Shown here in pieces: positions 16,061 through 24,754 of a DNA stretch of 42,566 bases. A model generated the notes under the pieces. That model was not told the DNA's origin. It saw only the letters and a list, made by a program, of their open reading frames with translations, and made no database searches. Source of the DNA: Bacteroides finegoldii DSM 17565 (lineage in GTDB: Bacteria > Bacteroidota > Bacteroidia > Bacteroidales > Bacteroidaceae); assembly GCF_000156195.1 (NCBI RefSeq), contig NZ_GG688334.1:8871-51436 (forward strand), read 5' to 3'. The translations under genes and the position numbers were made by a program. How positions within the stretch are numbered: the first letter of the stretch is position 1; every line of letters begins with the position of its first letter.

Positions 16061-16951
16061 CTATTTTATTGTCAGCTTCTTGAGATCTTCCAATGTACCG
16101 TTGAAGACATTCAGATCCACCTCTTCTTCAATGCCGGGTACATTTCCCACATCCGTATGTTGCCAGAAATCCCATTTACCTTGATATTTCACAGAGTCCA
16201 CATAATAGTGGGCAATCCAATAAGGATATGCGTTAAAGATAGAATCGTCCAGATAACGGGTTTTAAATTTATAAGAAGTATAAAGAATAGGTTTTACCCC
16301 ATAATAAGCCTCCACACGGTCGAGCCAACGCTTGATACCTTGCTGCAATTCTGTCTTATTCTTTCTTCCGGTCATTTCTACATCAAGCACAGGGGGCAAA
16401 TCTCCGGTATCCAATTTTACCGTACGAATAAAAAAGTCGGCTTGCTTCAAAGCATCTGTACTCGGAATATAAAAATGATAAGCTCCACGTATAAATCCAT
16501 GATTACGCGCATTGGCAAAGTTTGCCGAGAAAGTAGTGTCACCATGATCGCCTCCTTCTGTCGCCTTCATAAAGACAAAATGCAAAGGAGTCACTGTCTC
16601 CTTGTTTTGCCGAAGTTTCTGCCAGTCTATTTTTCCCTGATAATGAGAAACATCAATTCCATGAACATCGTAGCCGTCAGGAATACAAACTCCATATTCT
16701 TTTAATCCGTGGCAAGGCTTCCAACGATAAGCATAAGGGCGGATAAAGAAATAATAGAAAGCAACAGAGAAACAACCCACAATCAGTACTGCCAGAATAT
16801 TACGCAACCAGACAGGCATACCATGGCTCGTCTTCATCTGCACCCTTTTCGGAGCACGGGAAGATTTAGAAGAAGTAGTTCCCTTTTTTCGAGTGGCGGA
16901 AACTGTCTTTTTCTTTTGAACTGCAGCTATCGGATTATTACGTGACGACAA
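16061..16951 (-). CDS. GH25 family lysozyme, membrane-anchored
   Basis: 296 residues. A Lys/Ser/Arg-rich cytoplasmic tail (1-45) leads to a membrane segment (LAVLIVGCFSVAFYYFFI) and then a glycoside hydrolase 25 domain: GIDVSHYQGKIDW with the first catalytic acid, FVFMKATEGG, GAYHFY, and LPPVLDVEM with the second Asp-Val-Glu motif. It should cut the MurNAc-GlcNAc bond of peptidoglycan from the periplasmic face. The only start that includes the basic tail is a TTG at 16951; an ATG at 16837 (MKTSHGMPVW) is the alternative. Confidence 0.9.
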   Translation of the reverse strand: MSSRNNPIAAVQKKKTVSATRKKGTTSSKSSRAPKRVQMKTSHGMPVWLRNILAVLIVGCFSVAFYYFFIRPYAYRWKPCHGLKEYGVCIPDGYDVHGIDVSHYQGKIDWQKLRQNKETVTPLHFVFMKATEGGDHGDTTFSANFANARNHGFIRGAYHFYIPSTDALKQADFFIRTVKLDTGDLPPVLDVEMTGRKNKTELQQGIKRWLDRVEAYYGVKPILYTSYKFKTRYLDDSIFNAYPYWIAHYYVDSVKYQGKWDFWQHTDVGNVPGIEEEVDLNVFNGTLEDLKKLTIK

Positions 16952-17060
16952 ATGACTGGATGATTAAGGGTTAGTGAAAAACGATGAACGATAATCTGTC
17001 ATACGACACCTACCGTCCATCGTTAATTAATTATTTACCGTTAACCGCTAACAGTTAAAA

Positions 17061-18707
17061 TTATTTCTGTTGTTCCAACTGCAAAGTCTTTGTTGCCTGG
17101 TCGCAAACTTCCGTAGGACCAAAGTACTGAATCGGACCCGGATATACATAATCCGTTTCAATAGCCCAACGGTCACGTTGTGCGGCAAATGCTTTGAAAG
17201 GAGCACCATCCAGTTTTACCAATGCTTTCTGGATAACCGGTTTCATTTCACCGTGACGGCGTTCCATATTCATCATCATTGTGATAGGCACACCACCTGC
17301 AATCCATTCGGCAGCAGGAGCAGTGGTATTGCGTACAGAAGACATATAACCTGTCTTACCGTTAGCAATTAGCATAGAAGCTGTGTAACCCAAAGAATAG
17401 CAGTAATCCGCATCGAAGTTTGACGGAGCAGCGCAACGTCCTTCGTAACCGAAGAAGTGGTGCTGAGCAGCAAACTTACCTACATACTTACCTTCTTCTT
17501 TCCAAGCCGCCAACTTCGTAGCTACCATTTCAGACAACAGTTTTTCTGTTTCGATCAATGATACCTGAACGTTTCCGTGAGGGTCACGGTCCAAAGTCAA
17601 CTGACGGGCAACACCTTCCGGCAGACTTGCATAGATAGCAGAGTTCTCCGGAGAAAGTTTGCGAATGATATAATCACGCTGGTGAGACTTTTTAATCTGA
17701 GCGAATTCTTCTGCGTTAGCAGCCAGGAAGTCATTCAGCTCAGCAATCAGACGTTTCATAGCCGGAATGAACTCAACCAAACCTTCAGGAATCAATACTG
17801 TACCGAAGTTATGTCCCTGGGCAGCACGTTCTGCCACCACTTTAGCGATGTATGTTACCACATCATCCAAAGACATATCCTTAGCTTCAACTTCTTCTGA
17901 AATGATACATACGTTCGGTTGTACCTGCAAAGCGCATTCAAGTGCAATGTGAGAAGCCGAACGACCCATCAATTTGATGAAGTGCCAGTATTTACGTGCA
18001 GAGTTACAGTCACGTTGGATGTTACCGATTACTTCAGCATAAGTTTTACAAGCTGTATCGAAACCGAAAGAAGTTTCAATCATATCGTTCTTCAAGTCAC
18101 CGTCGATTGTTTTCGGGCAACCGATTACCTGTACACCATACTTCTTGGCGGCATAGTATTCAGCCAAAACACAAGCGTTTGTGTTAGAGTCGTCACCACC
18201 AATGATAACCAATGCTTTGATACCGAGTTTCTTGATAATCTCAAATCCTTTTTCAAACTGATCTTCCTTTTCCAATTTCGTACGACCGGAACCGATAATA
18301 TCGAAACCACCAGTGTTACGATATTCATCGATGATGTCAGCAGTCAGCTCCATATAGTTATGGTCTACCAACCCACCGGGACCTAAGATGAAACCATACA
18401 ATTTGTTTTCCGGATTCAGTTTCTTGATACCGTCAAACAAACCGGAAATCACATTGTGTCCACCGGGAGCTTGACCACCCGAAAGAATCACACCTACATT
18501 CATAGCAGGAAGAGCTACCGCTTCACCGGCTTCAAATGTAATCAACGGCATTCCGTACGTGTTGGGAAACAAAGCTTTGATAGCTTCCTGATCGGCTACA
18601 GATTCAGTAGCAGTACCTGCCACTGCTTTAACAGCTCCTGATGCCAATGCTTTTGGAAGTTTGGGCTGATAAGCAGCCCTTGCGATTTGCAATGCACTTT
18701 TAGTCAT
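17061..18707 (-). CDS. pfp: Diphosphate--fructose-6-phosphate 1-phosphotransferase (PPi-PFK)
   Basis: A 548-residue long-form, PPi-dependent phosphofructokinase that reversibly converts fructose-6-phosphate to fructose-1,6-bisphosphate in glycolysis. Visible motifs: GGQAPGGH (77-84), GGDDSN (170-175), where the second Asp replaces the Gly of ATP enzymes and marks PPi use, and PKTIDGD (198-204), the catalytic loop. A MGRSASHIALEC substrate segment follows. Length matches bacterial and plant beta-type enzymes. Confidence 0.95.
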   Translation of the reverse strand: MTKSALQIARAAYQPKLPKALASGAVKAVAGTATESVADQEAIKALFPNTYGMPLITFEAGEAVALPAMNVGVILSGGQAPGGHNVISGLFDGIKKLNPENKLYGFILGPGGLVDHNYMELTADIIDEYRNTGGFDIIGSGRTKLEKEDQFEKGFEIIKKLGIKALVIIGGDDSNTNACVLAEYYAAKKYGVQVIGCPKTIDGDLKNDMIETSFGFDTACKTYAEVIGNIQRDCNSARKYWHFIKLMGRSASHIALECALQVQPNVCIISEEVEAKDMSLDDVVTYIAKVVAERAAQGHNFGTVLIPEGLVEFIPAMKRLIAELNDFLAANAEEFAQIKKSHQRDYIIRKLSPENSAIYASLPEGVARQLTLDRDPHGNVQVSLIETEKLLSEMVATKLAAWKEEGKYVGKFAAQHHFFGYEGRCAAPSNFDADYCYSLGYTASMLIANGKTGYMSSVRNTTAPAAEWIAGGVPITMMMNMERRHGEMKPVIQKALVKLDGAPFKAFAAQRDRWAIETDYVYPGPIQYFGPTEVCDQATKTLQLEQQK

Positions 18708-18813
18708 TTTCTCTATTTTTATTTAAAGGTGTTAGTAAGTTTCTTATCAAACTTGAAAAGCGTTGCAAATTTCGCACTTTTTTCCGAATTATGAAAATTC
18801 TTCTTTCTTTTGT

Positions 18814-20196
18814 TTAGGGATTTTGTTTCCAACCTCCACCTAAAGCCTTATAAAGTTGTACTACAGTTATCAATTCGTCGCGAATCGCATTACTCAAGCC
18901 AATCTGCGCATCGAAATATCCACGTTGCGCATCCAACACGTCCAGATAATTAATGACACCGTTAATGTATTGAAGCTGTGCAAGTTCCATATAGCTCTTC
19001 GCCGAACGTTCCAGATTCGCACGAAGCTCATATACCTCTTTTATCTTGTTGAAATTCACTATCGCATTACGTGTCTCTTTGAAAGCCTGCAATACAGACT
19101 TCTCATAATTGTGTACTTCAACTTCATAGGCCGCCTTTTTCGCTTTCAGTGCAGCACGGTTCTTTCCCCAGCCAAAAATTGGAGTCAATAAAGCCCCTTC
19201 CATAACCGCATAAGGAGATTTCAACAGTTCCGATAGAGACGTGCTTTCCGAGCCAAATCCTCCTGTCAGGGCAAGACGCGGAAACATATTCGTATAAGCC
19301 ACCCCTACTTTAGCATTGGCTGCAATCAGCTTTTGTTCAGCCTGACGGATGTCGGGACGACGTTCCAATAAAGTGGACGGTAATCCGATAGGAAGCGTTT
19401 CCGGTGACTTAAACTCCTGAAGCAAACGTGAACGGGCAATCTTGTTTGGATATTCACCTGCCAGAAAAGCTATATCATTTTCTTTCAAGGAAATCTTCCG
19501 TTCCAAGTCCGGAACCAAAGTTGCCGTACGTGCCAATTCCACCTGCGACTGACGGTACGACGTCTCCGAAGTCAATCCTCCGGCAAAACGGATACGAGCC
19601 AAACGGACTCCTTCTTCACGGGCTTTCAAGGTTTGTTTTACGATATCCAATTCCGTATCCAAAGCCACCAACTCATAATATGCCTGTGCCACCTCCGCTA
19701 CAATAGTCATTCGTAGTGCCCGTTGTGCCTCTACCGACTGTAAATACTCTGCAATGCTAGCCGAACGCGCCCAACGCAAATTTCCCCAAAGGTCAAGTTC
19801 CCAAGAGACTAGAAACTGCGCTTCAAAGGTATCCGACCTCTTAAAAGCCTCTCCTCCATGATTTTCGAGTTCACGCTCTGCCGTCACTTTCCCTTTTATA
19901 TCAGGAAGCAATGCTGCCGTAGAAATCCTCTTCTGTGCAGCCATCTCTTTCACACGGGCAGCAGCTATCAGCATATCCTTATTATGATCCAATGCCCGTT
20001 CTATCAAGCTTCTCAATGTAGAATCCGTATAAATATCTTTCCAGTCCTGATCACCAAAGCTAACTGAGTCCTGATGTTGAGCCAAACTGTCGGGTAGATG
20101 AAGATCGGGACGGACATAACTTTTTCCTACCTTGCAGGAAGTCAATATTCCTACAAATAACAATATGACAATATATAGTTTCTTTCGTTTCATCAT
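18814..20196 (-). CDS. RND efflux outer-membrane lipoprotein (TolC/OprM family)
   Basis: A 460-residue outer-membrane factor. The lipoprotein signal ends at LTSC (Cys21). Two repeated OEP domains follow, with long coiled alpha-hairpins, LLERRPDIRQAEQKL and AYTNMFPRLALTGGFG typical of NodT/OprM proteins. The start codon overlaps the RND stop codon (ATGA, 20193-20196). It is the last gene of the efflux operon. Confidence 0.93.
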   Translation of the reverse strand: MMKRKKLYIVILLFVGILTSCKVGKSYVRPDLHLPDSLAQHQDSVSFGDQDWKDIYTDSTLRSLIERALDHNKDMLIAAARVKEMAAQKRISTAALLPDIKGKVTAERELENHGGEAFKRSDTFEAQFLVSWELDLWGNLRWARSASIAEYLQSVEAQRALRMTIVAEVAQAYYELVALDTELDIVKQTLKAREEGVRLARIRFAGGLTSETSYRQSQVELARTATLVPDLERKISLKENDIAFLAGEYPNKIARSRLLQEFKSPETLPIGLPSTLLERRPDIRQAEQKLIAANAKVGVAYTNMFPRLALTGGFGSESTSLSELLKSPYAVMEGALLTPIFGWGKNRAALKAKKAAYEVEVHNYEKSVLQAFKETRNAIVNFNKIKEVYELRANLERSAKSYMELAQLQYINGVINYLDVLDAQRGYFDAQIGLSNAIRDELITVVQLYKALGGGWKQNP

Positions 20197-23100
20197 TTCT
20201 TCTGTTTTAAGAGTTTAGACTTCGTCTTATATACCATCACAAAGAAAAACGGTACAAGAATGATACCGAATACAATAGCAAATATCATTCCGAAAAAGAC
20301 ACCTGTACCGATTGCCTGCCGACTTGCCGAACCGGGTCCGCTAGCCAAAACCATTGGAAGCATACCGAGCACAAACGCGAGCGAAGTCATCAAGATCGGA
20401 CGGAAACGTAAACGGGCCGCATAAATAGCCGACTGCACCAAGTCTTCTCCCTTGTCAACCTGCACTTTAGCAAATTCAACAATCAAAATTGCATTCTTGG
20501 CGGCAAGCCCCACCAACATGACCAGACCGATCTGAAAATACACATCGTTCTCCAATCCGCATACCCATACCCCAAGATAAGCACCCAAAGCGGCAACGGG
20601 CAAAGAAAGCAATACGGCAATAGGTACTGTCCAGCTTTCATATTGCGCAGCAAGAAAGAGAAATACGAAAAGGAATACCAATGCCATCACCATGCCTGTC
20701 TGACCTCCGGCCTGTTTTTCTTGGTAAGAAAGTCCGCTCCATTCCAAACCTATATTGTCTGGAAGATGTTCACGAGCAATCTGTTCCATGATCTCCATCG
20801 CTTGTCCGGAACTGTATCCTTGCGCAGCTGCCCCACGAATGACTGCCGTAGTAAACATATTGAAGCGTTTGATACTACCTGGCCCTGTGGTATAAGAAGC
20901 GTTCCCTAAAGATGTTAACGGTATCATAGCTCCATTAGAGGCCTTGACGAAGAATAGATTGATATTATCCTTATGCTCACGGTAAGGAGCTTCCGCCTGA
21001 ATGTATACCTTATATATACGGTTGAACATATTGAAATCATTTACGTATACTGAACCGGTATAGGCTTTCATGGTAGAAAATACATCAGCCAAAGGTACAC
21101 CGAGCATTTTCACTTTGTCCCGGTCTACATCAAAATAGAGCTGCGGTATCTCCGATTGCAAAGAAGAAGACAAACCCGTCAATGCCTTATTTTTAGAAGC
21201 GTAATACATTAATGTATCCGCCGCATCCACCAGATTGTCAAAAGTGGCTTCCCCACGAGCTTCCAACTGCATTTCAAAGCCTCCCGAAGTACCTAAACCC
21301 GGTATCACCGGCGGAGTGGAAAGATAGACTTTGCATTCCGGATATTCCTCAAGATGTCTCTCCACTGTATCCATAATCTTTTCGATACTTGTGTTCTTGC
21401 GCTCTTCCCAAGGTTTCAGTATAACCGTCAACTCGGTACGTCCTTGATTACTGCCTACACGCGGACTGCTTCCCGTCACATTCTGAATATATTCTATGTA
21501 TGGATTCTTTTCCAGATAAGCAATAGCACGATCGGTCACTATGCGCGTACGTTCCAAAGTTGCTCCCTCCGGCAATTCCAATTCAATCTTGAAGTAACCC
21601 TGGTCCTCTACGGGCAAAAAACTAGTCGGAATAATACGATGAACCAACATTATGGCTATCAACACCATACCGAAAGCGCTCAACACCCGGCGAGGATGCT
21701 TGATAGTCCGGGTAACGGCAGCTACATATTTATTACCGCCAATACCTAGCCATTCATTGATTTTCCTGAAAACAATATTTTTCTTCTTCCCACTATCCGG
21801 TTTTAAGATCAGAGAACACATGACCGGACTCAATGTCAAAGCTACAACCGTGGAAATGAGCACGGATACTACAATCGTCACTGTAAACTGACGATATAAC
21901 TGTCCTGTAATTCCGCTCAAGAAACTGACAGGCACGAACACGGCAGCCAATACCAATGAAGTGGCAATCAAGGCGCTTGCCAGTCCGTTCATCGCTTTTT
22001 TAGTAGCTTCATAAGGACTCAGCTTTTCCGTTTCCATAATATGCTCTACTCCTTCCACCACTACAATTGCATCGTCCACCACAATACCGATGGCAAGAAT
22101 CAATCCGAGCAAAGTCAAGATATTCAAAGAGAAACCAAAGATCAACATAAAGCCGAAAGTTCCGATCAATGAAATAGGTACCGCCACTACAGGAATCAAC
22201 GTCGCACGCCAGCTCTGTAAAGAAAGATATACTACCAACACCACCAGTACTAAAGCCTCAAATAAGGTTTTATATACTTCATGGATAGATTCTGAAATAT
22301 AGGTTGTCATATCAAACGGAATCTCGTAGCTCAACCCTTCCGGGAAGTTCTTGCTAATTTCCGCCATCGCTTCCTTCACTCTTTCAGCCACCTCCATCGC
22401 ATTGGCACCCGGCAACATATAGATGCCAAGCACAGCGGCATTCTCACCGTTGATACCACTCTCTGTATTGTAGGAAGAAGCCTCCAAAGAAACACGTGCC
22501 ACATCCCTCAACCGAATGATGGAACCGTTTGCATTGGCACGCACCACAATATCCTCAAACTGCCCAACCGTAGAAAGACGTCCTTGAGTTGTAATAGGAA
22601 TCGTTATATCCAATCCCTGTACCGGTTGTTGCCCTAGCACACCTGCCGCAGATTCACGGTTCTGATCTTTCAAGGCATTTTGCAAGTCTTGCACGGTCAG
22701 ACCGAAATTCGCCAATTTATCAGGCTGTGCCCATATCTGCATTGCATAATAACGGCTACCAATATTTGAGACACGTCCCACTCCCGGAATACGGCGAATC
22801 ACATCAAGCACATTGATGGTAGCAAAGTTACTCAGATAAATTTCGTCAAACTTCGGATCAGTGGAAGTCAGACAGAGTGTCATCAACTGGCTGGGAGCCT
22901 GCTTTTCTACCGAAATACCATTCTGGATCACCTCTGTCGGCAAACGGGATTCCGCCAGTTTCACACGATTCTGAATTTCGACTGCCGCCAAATCCGGATC
23001 AGCAGAAACATCAAATGTAACCGTTGCCGAAAAACCTCCGGAATTAGAACTGTTCGACTCCATATAAAGCATTCCCGGCGTACCATTGATCTCCTGCTCA

Positions 23101-23297
23101 ATCGGAGTAGCTACTGCCTGAGATACGGTAAGCGCACTCGCACCCGGATAAGAAGCACTGATCTTCACCACCGGAGGAGTGATCTGCGGATATTGATCAA
23201 CCGGAAGCATTGTCAGACCGATAATACCGACAATCACAATCACGATAGAGATTACAGCCGAAAAAACCGGCCTATCTATAAAAAACGTAACTTTCAT
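20193..23297 (-). CDS. RND efflux pump inner-membrane transporter (AcrB/HAE-1 type)
   Basis: A 1034-residue proton-driven drug exporter. It has 12 membrane segments in the usual 1+5/1+5 arrangement with two large periplasmic loops. IDRPVFSAVISIVIVIVGII begins the first helix, and GLILAIGIVVDDAIVVVEGVEH carries the TM4 Asp-Asp pair of the proton relay. FFVMVYKTKSKLLKQKK ends the protein. Length and signature fit the HAE-1 family, similar in layout to the Bme pumps described in Bacteroides fragilis. It lies 3 nt after the adaptor gene and overlaps the outer-membrane factor gene. The substrate cannot be read from sequence. Confidence 0.95.
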   Translation of the reverse strand: MKVTFFIDRPVFSAVISIVIVIVGIIGLTMLPVDQYPQITPPVVKISASYPGASALTVSQAVATPIEQEINGTPGMLYMESNSSNSGGFSATVTFDVSADPDLAAVEIQNRVKLAESRLPTEVIQNGISVEKQAPSQLMTLCLTSTDPKFDEIYLSNFATINVLDVIRRIPGVGRVSNIGSRYYAMQIWAQPDKLANFGLTVQDLQNALKDQNRESAAGVLGQQPVQGLDITIPITTQGRLSTVGQFEDIVVRANANGSIIRLRDVARVSLEASSYNTESGINGENAAVLGIYMLPGANAMEVAERVKEAMAEISKNFPEGLSYEIPFDMTTYISESIHEVYKTLFEALVLVVLVVYLSLQSWRATLIPVVAVPISLIGTFGFMLIFGFSLNILTLLGLILAIGIVVDDAIVVVEGVEHIMETEKLSPYEATKKAMNGLASALIATSLVLAAVFVPVSFLSGITGQLYRQFTVTIVVSVLISTVVALTLSPVMCSLILKPDSGKKKNIVFRKINEWLGIGGNKYVAAVTRTIKHPRRVLSAFGMVLIAIMLVHRIIPTSFLPVEDQGYFKIELELPEGATLERTRIVTDRAIAYLEKNPYIEYIQNVTGSSPRVGSNQGRTELTVILKPWEERKNTSIEKIMDTVERHLEEYPECKVYLSTPPVIPGLGTSGGFEMQLEARGEATFDNLVDAADTLMYYASKNKALTGLSSSLQSEIPQLYFDVDRDKVKMLGVPLADVFSTMKAYTGSVYVNDFNMFNRIYKVYIQAEAPYREHKDNINLFFVKASNGAMIPLTSLGNASYTTGPGSIKRFNMFTTAVIRGAAAQGYSSGQAMEIMEQIAREHLPDNIGLEWSGLSYQEKQAGGQTGMVMALVFLFVFLFLAAQYESWTVPIAVLLSLPVAALGAYLGVWVCGLENDVYFQIGLVMLVGLAAKNAILIVEFAKVQVDKGEDLVQSAIYAARLRFRPILMTSLAFVLGMLPMVLASGPGSASRQAIGTGVFFGMIFAIVFGIILVPFFFVMVYKTKSKLLKQKK

Positions 23298-23300
23298 CGC

Positions 23301-24494
23301 CTATTCTCCTTTTGTGTTATCCTTCGTTTCCATCTCCTGCTGACTTACCCGCACTTTCATTCCCGGCGTCAACTTATGGAAACCTTCCACTACAACAATT
23401 TCTCCTGCTGCCAGTCCTCTTTCCACCACTACATTATTCCCTACTTCCGGTCCTAATTCAATAAAACGTTTCTCTACCGTATTATCCTTACGCATGGTAT
23501 AAATATATGCTCCTCCTTTTTCAATGGTAACCGCTTTCATCGGAACAACGAGTGCACCTTCACGAACATCCAACAATAGTTTGACCTTAGTAAACTGTCC
23601 CGGCAACAAGACTTGTTTCGGATTCGGCATTTCGGCACGGACGGAAAAAGTTCCCGTCTGAGGATCGACCTGCGGTTCGGCAAAATCTACATATCCTTTA
23701 TATGGATAAACGGTATTATCCGCCAGCGTAATAGTGATATTGGGTTGCCAGGAACGGGTAGAGTCCTGTTGTCCCAAATTAATATTTCTTTCTTTACTTT
23801 TCAGATAATCGAGTGCCGTCATACTAAAATCCACCAATACTGTGTCACTTTTCACAATGGTAGCAAGCAATGACTTTCCACCGGGACCGACCAACGTACC
23901 TAAATCCACGTTTCTTTCACTGATATGTCCCGACAGAGGAGAACGGACAATAGTATAACCCAATTCCAATTCCGCCTGTGCCAAGTCTGCTTCGCTCATA
24001 GCCACCGTTGCTTCGGCACTTTCAAAAGCAGCTTCCGCATTATCCAAATCCAACTGACTTGCAGCGTTTTGTTCAAACAACGGACGGATACGCTTTAAAT
24101 CACGTTCCGCTTTCAAAGCCTGCGCCTCATCTTTCTTCAACTGCGCTCTCGCCTTGTCCGCTTTGGCACGATACTGATCCTGATTGATTACAAATAAAAC
24201 CTGATTCTTATTTACATACGTACCTTCGGCAAAAAGCATATTCTCCAAATAACCTTCCACACGCGCACGTACTTCGACAAACTGTTGGGCACGGATACGC
24301 CCGACATATTCCCCGTATATTTCCACATCATCTTTAACTACCGGTTCCACAATGACTGTCGGCATTTCCGGCTCAACCTTCTGAGGCCGGGTTAGTATCC
24401 AATACGCCCCCAACACAATTACCACACAAATTATAGCAGCAATGTTTCTCTTTCTTCTCAGTTTCAACTCATGTTTCGAAAAGAATAATCTCAT
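23301..24494 (-). CDS. RND efflux periplasmic adaptor (membrane fusion protein)
   Basis: A 397-residue AcrA/MexA-type adaptor. The N-terminal membrane anchor (IAAIICVVIVLGAYWIL) is without a lipobox. The barrel-sandwich half-motif EVRARVEGYLENMLFAEGT is followed by a long coiled-coil hairpin (residues 108-180), then IVRSPLSGHISERNVDLGTLV and a beta-barrel ending in VPMKAVTIEKGGAYIY. It is the first gene of the operon; no local repressor gene is adjacent and I found no clear -7 motif upstream. Confidence 0.93.
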   Translation of the reverse strand: MRLFFSKHELKLRRKRNIAAIICVVIVLGAYWILTRPQKVEPEMPTVIVEPVVKDDVEIYGEYVGRIRAQQFVEVRARVEGYLENMLFAEGTYVNKNQVLFVINQDQYRAKADKARAQLKKDEAQALKAERDLKRIRPLFEQNAASQLDLDNAEAAFESAEATVAMSEADLAQAELELGYTIVRSPLSGHISERNVDLGTLVGPGGKSLLATIVKSDTVLVDFSMTALDYLKSKERNINLGQQDSTRSWQPNITITLADNTVYPYKGYVDFAEPQVDPQTGTFSVRAEMPNPKQVLLPGQFTKVKLLLDVREGALVVPMKAVTIEKGGAYIYTMRKDNTVEKRFIELGPEVGNNVVVERGLAAGEIVVVEGFHKLTPGMKVRVSQQEMETKDNTKGE

Positions 24495-24723
24495 ATCGAA
24501 TCTTATTATTAAATTTAACTTATGCTTGTTCTATCTTCCTCTCAAGCAAATAGTATGCCAAAATCATTACATTTATTATTCACTGTCTATCAACTCATTA
24601 TACTTTGTCATGCTAAATGCGGAAATGTAGAATTTATCGGAAATATGTAGAAATAATCCACAATTCCGACTTTTGGAACATTTTTTTCCATTTCCCAATT
24701 CAACAACTAAACAAAATATACCC

Positions 24724-24731
24724 TACATTTG
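24724..24731 (+). promoter_or_regulatory. -7 promoter element of the patatin gene
   Basis: TACATTTG matches TAnnTTTG and ends 23 nt before the ATG at 24755. It lies in the 260-bp divergent region shared with the efflux operon. Confidence 0.5.
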
Positions 24732-24754
24732 TAGTATATATAAACACCTGTCTG

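Noticed and set aside
16043..16705. 220-codon plus-strand ORF across the lysozyme gene
   Set aside because: The minus strand carries a complete GH25 domain; the plus frame has no recognisable motif.
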